From assembly GCA_030435675.1 (NCBI GenBank), contig CM059622.1, positions 9,362,001 through 9,426,000 on the forward strand: 64,000 nt of DNA. Direction: 5' to 3'. Shown here piece by piece: positions 57,118-64,000 of the stretch. Made by a program: the position numbers and the translations under genes. The notes under the pieces were generated by a model. The model was not told the DNA's origin and made no database searches. It saw only the letters and a program-made list of their open reading frames with translations. How positions within the stretch are numbered: the stretch's first letter is position 1; each line of letters begins with the position of its first letter. The stretch comes from Steinernema hermaphroditum (lineage: Eukaryota > Nematoda > Chromadorea > Rhabditida > Steinernematidae).

Positions 57118-58089
57118 TCACAGCTTCTGCTTCCGCCGGCGGAGCATCTCCCTCTCGCTGTCGGACATTTCCGCGTCATCACTCGACTCATCGGCCGTTG
57201 GACGGAAAGCGCGCGGGGTCCTCGAGTTTGGGTCGGAATCCTCTGATGCCTCCAGGCTCGCGGGCGCCCTCCGTCCCCATAGAGAGGCATCGGAGTCGGA
57301 CTCCTCATCAGAACTTCTAGGAATACATGAGGGGAGGCGCGCAAAGAAAGGACTCACGAGGAGGCTTCAAGACGGTAGATCTTGGGGAGTACGTCGGAGT
57401 CGTCTCCAAGGTTGGAATGCATCGAAGCGACGGATGGCTCCGAAGAAGCCGATGATTCGGAGTCCGAGGCGAAGGAGCACTCAGACGAGGAAGAGGACAT
57501 TAGGGAGGACGAGGGGGAATGCTCTCGATCAGTCCGCACTGCTCTCTCCTCGCGGATACGGGCCATTACACGCACGCTCGGCTGCTTGATGTGTAGGAAA
57601 TTGCAGAATCCGGCACGGTTGCACTCTCTGCCGGGGGAGTCAGAAGCGATTCGGGACGGGGGCTCACTTACCCGATCTCGTGCTGCCGGCAGCATGCATC
57701 CCTGAAGTCGGTCACCGGGGAGAGCTCCGCGTAGATGGGTTGCCGCGCGAACCAGCGACGGTTCAGATCGTCGACGGCCCTCCGCGCGGTGCCACTGCTT
57801 TCGAACTGAACGACGTCGTCATCAAATGGCTGCAAGAGACTCACCCTGATGTATACGTTCCCGATAAGGTGCTCGGCGATGTTCTCGCACACTTTGAGGT
57901 CGGCGATTCTGCCGTACTTCCGCTCGATCTCCGTGAACACCTCGTAAAAAAAGGACTCGAACTGAAGACGGCGAGGACTTCGACGGCCGCGAGAGGAGCG
58001 CTCACCTGCCTGGATCCATCTTCAGTGTCGAGGAGCTGAGGCGTAAGGAAGGGCTCGACCGATCGGTAGAAGTTGCGAAGCAGGATAGT
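57118..58089 (-). CDS. U2AF1: U2AF35-like splicing factor lacking its first zinc finger
   Basis: Small subunit of U2AF, which contacts the AG of the 3' splice site (family knowledge). Exons 58006-58089, 57845-57961, 57672-57805, 57358-57627 and 57118-57316 join in frame. RRM: FYEVFTEIERKYGRIADLKV, then HLIGNVYIR joined to FESSGTARRAVDDLNRRWF. Second zinc finger: LSPVTDFRDACCRQHEIG then CNRAGFCNFLHIK. The first recognised exon begins TILLRNFYRS, equivalent to the segment after zinc finger 1 in human U2AF1; a stop lies in frame 4 codons upstream and no CCCH exon or start codon was found before PIGT-position neighbour at 58124. Instead of an RS domain the tail is acidic and Ser-rich. Confidence 0.75.
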
Positions 58090-58123
58090 CTGGAAGGTTC
58101 ATTTTAGTCGGTGCCTTCTCAAG

Positions 58124-60498
58124 ATGCGGTCGCTCTGCGCGCTAATCGGAATCGTTCTCGTTTTCCACTGTGGCGTATGCGAGGAGGCGAATCTTTTCTA
58201 CCTTCTCCACAGTCTTCCGGTGGACAACACGTACCACAACCTGTGGAAATTTAAAGCTCCCCCGGAGTACATCGACGGGCGGTTAGTTCTTGCCCCACTA
58301 GCGTTACCTCGTCTTTTAGATGCAAGAAGAAAGAAGGATGCAATTTACTTTTTGGAGAGAATCGCCATCAGATTCCGTTCGATGAAGGCGTGCTCTCAAA
58401 TTCGACCTGGTTCCGGACATCACCAGGTTTTGTGAATAGCAACGGCAGTTGGAACCCGGAACTTGCCACCCTCAACAGCGTTTACAATCTTGACGCCTTC
58501 GTCATCTCGATGCAGTCAAGAAACGAGTTTCGTAACGTCGCCCACTCCACAGAATTGTAAGCTTATCTCGGGGTCACTGACGCTCTCTCCGTTTTAGTTG
58601 TCAGGCACGAAAGAAGCGTTTTGACACCGATCAGAAGACGATCTTCGTGGAACACGAGCTGAACATTCCCTTCGAGATGCCCTGCTTCTCGTGCTACCGC
58701 TGGGTCCACCGTGCTGGCTTCCTCACGAACTTCCACATCCAGAAGTCGGATCACCTTAAACACCCAGCCCACATCTTTCGAAAGATTTTCAATGAAAATG
58801 AGACGGCTCTATGGAATTTTGTCGCAAACGGATCAAAGAAGTCGCCATCGGCGCTCTACTCTTTGCAGCGCGCGCGCCCTCTGGACGTCGATACCACCGA
58901 GTTCGTCGACCTGACCATTTTCAACGATGGACGTCTTCTTGTGAATCCAACTCAGGACCAAAGTGTGCGGCTCAACTCCCTCTCCACGAGATGTTCCATT
59001 GTATGTATTATTTTTCGGTTTCCGCTCATATGTGCGTTCAGGTGGTGGACAGTCACTTGCAACGTTTGGATACGGTATTGACGGCCACCACAGTAAGCAA
59101 AGATCCGAGTGGTATCCAACCTTTGAGCCGCTTTCGTGTGAGCGACCTCCAGGAAAAGCAGAATATCGGGGAAAGCATGTAAGTCGCAAGTGCTTTTCAC
59201 TCCAAAATGAGTCGTTTAGAACGAAGACAGAATTTAACCTAGTATACTCCCTACAGTGGAGACCGTGGAGCTGCTGCAGCGCCTGTTGCTGCAAGGCTAC
59301 TGAGTGTGGAGTCAACTTCGCCACTTCCGACAGGGACTGGTAGGTGACGATCGCGTCTTCTTACAACACCCCTTTCAGCAAGGAAACCGTGAAGAGCCTG
59401 CGAAAGCGCGTGGGCTATATGTCAATCTCGAAATACGATCCGTTAAAGGCAATTACGGGTTTCTCAGAGGTATCTTTGAAGTGCCGAAGTGAAAATACTT
59501 TCGGTCAGTCTTTGTAGGGAGTCGTACAGGAACTTGAGTTTCTGCTCTCCTCGGAGCCGTTCGTACGCTATGGAGTCCCTCTCTACTCCACAGCACTTTC
59601 GAACAACGCGCGTTCCGAAATCAAGAAGGTGACTCTGACCACAGTCTTGCTCCCTATGTCTATCTCTACTTCTAGCTGTTCAATAAAGAATCGGAGACCG
59701 ATACAGTTGGAATGGTCTTCGACGTCAGTGTTTGCGGCACGAAGGGACGGAGTTGCGCTGATTTGGAGGCCTGCAAAAGGCGCGAGGCAGCGTTAATCTA
59801 CAGCTATTCTACGAAGAAAGGCGGGTCGAAGAAATCGAGTGACCTGGACGAGAGCTGCCGGCTGCTCAATTTCTACGCATTTGAAGTGCAACGCTTCAAG
59901 GTGGATTTGACCCTTAACGTTGCCGAGAACTACCAGATTCGGGTGAATGAGAAACTGTTCGGGAAGCTCCGGTACATCACGTGGAGCTACTTGTTCGACA
60001 AAAAGCAAGTGGCTATCCCGAATTACGACTCGAACACGCTCTGCAAAAATCAGGAGAAGTTTGTCGTCATCGGCAATAAGAAGGATCTTCTGATTATCAA
60101 CGCCACGTCCAAACACGCGGGTATGGTCCTGATCGGGAAACTCGGCATGTACGACAAGAAGGTTGAGAAGACGATCAAGGTCGCCTTGCTATTCGCATCC
60201 ACTGAAGGCATAACGAAGAAGACCACGCAGGTGCTCCGATGGATAGGCATATGCGCAGGTGATCGCTGGTCGCAACCGTCTCCCTCACTCACCCAGCCGT
60301 TGTTTAGGTACCCTCAGCGTGGTGAGCATCGCCGTATGCAGCCTTCACTCGATGAGTGACCGTCAGATGCGCAAGAAGTTGGCGCAGAAGAAGGCCGCCG
60401 CTGACATCGAAGCAACCAACGACGTCATCGCAAAACCAGTAATTCCGAACCCCACAGTCGCTCCGAGCACCGTGGTGGCGAAGAAAAAGTCCAAATGA
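58124..60498 (+). CDS. Unrecognised type I membrane protein with C-terminal KKXX (probably ER)
   Basis: Not assigned to a family. A signal peptide follows ATG 58124 (MRSLCALIGIVLVFHCGVC). The luminal part has N-glycosylation sites (NST, NGS, NET) and many cysteines, including a WSCCSACCCKATECG cluster. Near 60230-60345 a hydrophobic segment of about 22 residues (VLRWIGICA joined across an intron to GTLSVVSIAVCSL) forms a membrane span. A short basic cytosolic tail ends AKKKSK, a dilysine ER-retrieval signal. Exons include about 58124-58278, 58320-58559, 58602-58960, 59042-59178, 59258-59338, 59384-59470, 59519-59629, 59677-60259 and 60309-60498. The joins near 58960 and 59178 were chosen because they alone keep the frame open. 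Nothing here indicates a function. Confidence 0.65.
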
Positions 60499-61478
60499 AG
60501 AGACAATTTCGTGGTTGAAAGGGCATTCGATGCAGCTGTTCATACAGCGCCGCCCTCTCTCCTTGTCAGCTGATTTTGGTCCCCACTTGTTAATAAACAA
60601 ACAACAACCCTCCGTTTAAAAAAGGAAACAGTGCGAAACACAGGATTTAGAAAGAGAGCTGACTTACTTGGCTTTTTTTTGGCTCAGTATGCAGCCGGGA
60701 GCATTTCGGCCCGTGCCGACATGCACCTATTTTAAAGTAGAAGGAACAGTTGGTTCTGAACAGATGGTAGAAGAACTACAGTGGCGCCAGAAACGAACCT
60801 CTCGGAAGCAGCGCTTCCGTTGGCCGAAGAGGACGGACTCGACGACTCTTCTCGCATCCCAAGCTCAGCGCAAGGGCTACAGTGCCTACAGAAGACTAAG
60901 CAGAAGAGGAGGGCGCAAAGGGAAATGGCAGGAAAGGAAGAGGGCGCTCATCGTGGCGACGCAGTCGAGCGACAGATGGCCCTTCGGGAAAACGGCGGAG
61001 TTTCCCTCAGCAGAGAGACAATCAATCGACCGTCAGTCGTTGGGAGCGAGGGTGGCGACGAAAAGGAGCGTAGGAAGCGGACGCGCCGAAGCGATGGAGG
61101 ACTAATCGGGCAAAGTCCGTGCGAATCGCGGCGCGCAGATCGATCGGTTTCTCCAGCTGACTGGAATCCTCGTGGCCACCCGCGCGCTTCCCACGGAACA
61201 TCACTCACTCGGGGGACACGTGCATGGACACGACACGTTCCGCTTACTAGTAGTGGCTCTTTCAAAGCTTACTAGTAAGCGGAACTGCGGAAACGGTTAC
61301 TAGTAAGCGGAACTGCATGAGGAGAAGAATGATGTATTCTCCGAGTCTCTTGAAACGACCATCTGCTAAATACAATTGAGCATACGGTAGCACTCAAAAG
61401 TTCTCGGAAAAGGATGGGGGATGGGTTCACTAAAAAGAAACGACTAAAGGGCCAGTTATAGTTGTTATAGTTATAGTA
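60499..61478. other. Gene-free region with a repeated 20-bp motif
   Basis: About 1 kb without a convincing gene; open frames on both strands at 60670-61275 are basic, low-complexity and lack domains. The 20-mer TTACTAGTAAGCGGAACTGC occurs at 61269-61288 and 61297-61316, with a partial copy near 61251; its first half is the palindrome TTACTAGTAA. Confidence 0.5.
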
Positions 61479-61680
61479 TGAAATCTGCATAGACTGTCGT
61501 GTTTCACTAGCGAAACGTATCTAGGCACCTTTGTGGAGAAGTGTGAAAAAAGAAAATGTATGGTATCTACTGAAAAACAAATATTTCTGTTACGCCGGCC
61601 TGAAGGCCTATCTTCAATTCATGTTTTTTGCTATTCTCCCATATTTTGATACTACATGGGGCTAGGTGGAGAGAAAAACG
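61479..61680. repeat. Dispersed repeat, uninterrupted copy (partner at 49033)
   Basis: Matches the two halves of 49033-49875 and shows the empty insertion site for the foldback at 49120-49761. Confidence 0.8.
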
Positions 61681-61713
61681 AGAACGCATGCAAGTTTGCC
61701 GATGAACTTGATG

Positions 61714-61740
61714 TATACTCAGATTAAAAAATCTCTTCGG
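61714..61740. repeat. Terminus of the TATACTCAGATT foldback family
   Basis: Same first 20 bases as the element at 541-1372 plus GGAGGCTCCCG-type continuation seen in that element's right arm. The partner arm is not adjacent, so this is a partial copy. Confidence 0.6.
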
Positions 61741-61788
61741 AGGCTCCCGGACGCCGCGAAAGGCGAGCAATCGTGTTGCGTGGCGGGA

Positions 61789-62602
61789 GCAATCGTGTCG
61801 CTACCGTAATTTATACTCTGTTTTTTTTTCGATTGTGGGAAATCTGATCCAACGCGTTGAAAACGACGAGCGAACATGCGGACTTCGTGCGCTTGTTTCA
61901 TCGTTTTCAATGCGTTTGCGTCAAATTTCTGAGTCCCACAACGAGATGATTGAAGGCTGAATTTGTGATCGAAAAAAACAGAGTATATACTGAAGATCAG
62001 GGTGTTCGCGGCGGGACCGTCATCCTGAATTTCTGTAGCCGTATCCAGCTCACTGGGAAATGCATCCCGGGAGGTCCCGGCTACTTCCAGTTCTGTGGGA
62101 AGTGAGAAGAAGTAACCAATAAACTGACAACGCCTCCCAGTTCCTTCCCAGTCCTCCCACCTACATATGGAAGTGGACTTCCCAGTCACTGTTCTGGAAC
62201 TTTTTTGACGTGAAAACTTTGTGACACACTACTTTATGGTATTTTTAACGTTCCGAAGCTGTTTCCAAAGGAATTTGAGAGTTTGAACTAGATATTACAG
62301 TCTGTGTCCACGCTCGGTCAAGACCACACACAACGTTTTTTTTTTTGCGAACGGACGCCGCCGTCGTGTGTGATCTGTTCTTTCTTGATGGGTCGGGGAG
62401 AAAGTTAACGCTAAATCGTCAGAGGGGAAACTACTGTTGAATTAGTCGAAGATATGTGGTTAAGATCTGCTTATCAAAAAAAAATTAATGGCATTTCAAA
62501 AACTTATCCATCTTCTCCTGGAATTGCATATTGCGGTAGATTCACGGGTCCCGCCGCGAACACCCTGATTTTCAGTATAAATTACGGTAGCGACACGATT
62601 GC
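61789..62602. mobile_element. Inverted-repeat element with a second one nested in its left arm
   Basis: The outer element ends in GCAATCGTGTCGCTACCGTA (61789) and the complement (ending 62602). The left arm is then interrupted at TATA by a smaller foldback, 61812-61987 (CTCTGTTTTTTTTTCGAT and its complement), after which the arm resumes with CAGGGTGTTCGCGGCGGGAC, matching the complement at 62548-62572. No coding capacity. Confidence 0.7.
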
Positions 62603-62843
62603 CCGAGCGACACGATTGCCCACAACACCTGTCGACAATGTTGGTTCCTGCCGCGATTGCCCTTGCGCGCCAAGTTCAGGGTACAATCGTTGTTCCGTTG
62701 GGTGCTGCCGTTTCTTTTTAGTGATGGATTCTCTCATCACTGATTTTCTCTGGTGGTCTGTTCTGCTATATATTCTTTGTGGTTCAGTGCTGTGTGTGCG
62801 TGTTCAGTGCTGCAAGTACTTCTCAGCGACCTTCGCTTTCCAG

Positions 62844-64000
62844 ATGCCGTCGAGTGATCTCTTCAAGCGCCTAACCTTCGGAGTGAAACGCTCGGGAACG
62901 TCGTTTGAAACGTCAGCAAAGAACGCAGCTTGCACAGGTTCCCAGCTGAGAATGCGAAAGCTCTTGGACGAAGACGTGGAGCCCGTCGCGAAGAAGCAGA
63001 AGAAAGCTGAAGACGTGGAAGCAGAAGACGAAGAGTTGGAGTTGTTCGTCGGCAAGACGGTGTCCCTCTCCCGGAAGACGAAGAGAAACAAGAAAGTGAA
63101 GAAGATTGACGAGCAGCACTCAGAGAGGATTCTTCGTCTTCGCAAACTGAACAGAATATTCACATGGGGCAATGACATCCCCGACCCGTTTATCAATTTC
63201 GAAGATCTGAAGCTCCCGCAGCAAATGCTGAACAATCTCAAGGAGTTCGGGATCGAGGAACCCACTCCGATCCAGATGCAGTCGATCCCGATCATGATGG
63301 CCAAACGAGAACTGCTCGCCAGCGCACCTACAGGTACCTACTTTTCGGTGCCATTCTTTACATCGACGTCGTTCGAGGCTCCGGGAAGACGTTGGCATTT
63401 GTGCTTCCTGTTGTGCTGGACACGCTGCGACTGAAAGAACTGAAGAAATTCAAGAATAAGCCCGATCGTTTGGTTGCGATCGTGCTGGAACCCACAAAGG
63501 TTCTGGCCAAGCAAACCTACATGCAGTTCCTGAAATTCACTCAACACATGGGTATTTCTGTGGCGCACATGGACCAAAATGAAGTGCCCGAGAACGGTAC
63601 GATGCCCATAGTCGTTGAATTCTCTGTTTCTTCGATTTAAGTCAGCGTTATCGTCAGCACACCGAACCGCCTGATTTATGCAGCCGAGAAGTCGGAGACC
63701 TTTCGTAGTTCGTTCGAAACGCTCCGATGGCTGGTTGTCGATGAAAGCGACCGTTTGTTTGACACCACCGAAGGCGAAGGCAGCTTCAGGTACCAGGTAG
63801 TTCCAGTGAATAACTCACGTTAAATACATCCGCATTATTTAGCTGGCTAAAGTTTACAAGATGTGCAACGGAAAGTTTACCCACCGGGCGTTCTTCAGCG
63901 CTACATTCTCTTTTGAAGTAGAAGAGTGGTGCAAGGACAACTTGGACAACACGGTCATGGTTTGCATTGGGGCCAGAAACAGCGCCAACACCTCCGTGAC
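62844..64000 (+). CDS. DDX52: DEAD-box RNA helicase DDX52/Rok1, N-terminal part
   Basis: ATP-dependent RNA helicase of small-subunit ribosome assembly (family knowledge). Exons 62844-63333, 63378-63596, 63642-63796 and 63843 to the window end. The N-terminal extension is charged and Lys-rich. Q motif: FGIEEPTPIQMQSIPIMM. Motif I APTGSGKT is split by the first intron. Motif Ib region: STPNRLIYAAE. Motif II is VVDESDRLFD, so DESD instead of DEAD, as in the Rok1 branch. Motif III: FFSATFSFEVEEW. The acceptor GCTTTCCAG directly precedes the ATG. The gene runs out of the window. Confidence 0.93.

Noticed and set aside
60668..61275. Gene in the two plus-strand frames after the ER protein gene
   Set aside because: Low-complexity basic translation in two overlapping frames, no domain, no splice acceptor before a start.

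Overview
The window is nuclear DNA of a compact-genome animal. Genes are dense, almost all introns are about 40-50 bp with GT...TTTCAG-type borders, and nearly every gene has an AG splice acceptor 0-25 bases before its start codon with no obvious upstream exon. That pattern suggests spliced-leader trans-splicing. With the Tc5-like transposon it points to a nematode or nematode-like animal, but nothing here fixes the species. Exon structures were worked out by hand from splice sites, frame continuity and remembered family features; no search was run.

Layout. 1-25.9 kb is mainly a housekeeping block: the end of a ZIP11-type zinc transporter (SLC39A11), a repeat patch (0.5-2.8 kb), MRPL24, an ER lectin with two MRH domains (ERLEC1/OS-9 family, minus), SLC30A5 (ZnT5), SLX1, CNOT10 (minus), neuroguidin and SF3B3, then a biogenic-amine-type GPCR (minus) with about 4.4 kb of gene-free GC-rich DNA upstream. 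26-49 kb is a transposon island: broken Ty3/gypsy pieces, a long-TIR element carrying a FLYWCH-like segment, a 16-bp minisatellite, two MULE-type transposase relics, a Tc5/pogo-like element, and two almost identical PIF/Harbinger elements facing each other. Between and beside these lie a RING-type gene broken in two, a BAF (BANF1) gene, two large abutting palindromes and a RING/coiled-coil gene. 50-64 kb returns to housekeeping genes: THADA (minus), CIAO1, a U2AF35-like gene without its first zinc finger (minus), an unrecognised ER type I membrane protein, another repeat patch, and the start of DDX52/ROK1, cut by the window end.

Strongest observation. The two Harbinger elements are inverted relative to each other. 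Their 3-bp target-site duplications do not match across each element, but they match perfectly (TAA/TAA and TCT/TCT) if the 1.1 kb between the elements is flipped. Flipping it also rejoins the RING-type gene, whose first eight codons lie beyond one element (44035-44059, minus) and whose remainder lies between them (40190 onward, plus). The simplest reading is insertion of one element after codon 8, then recombination between the inverted copies that turned the middle segment round.
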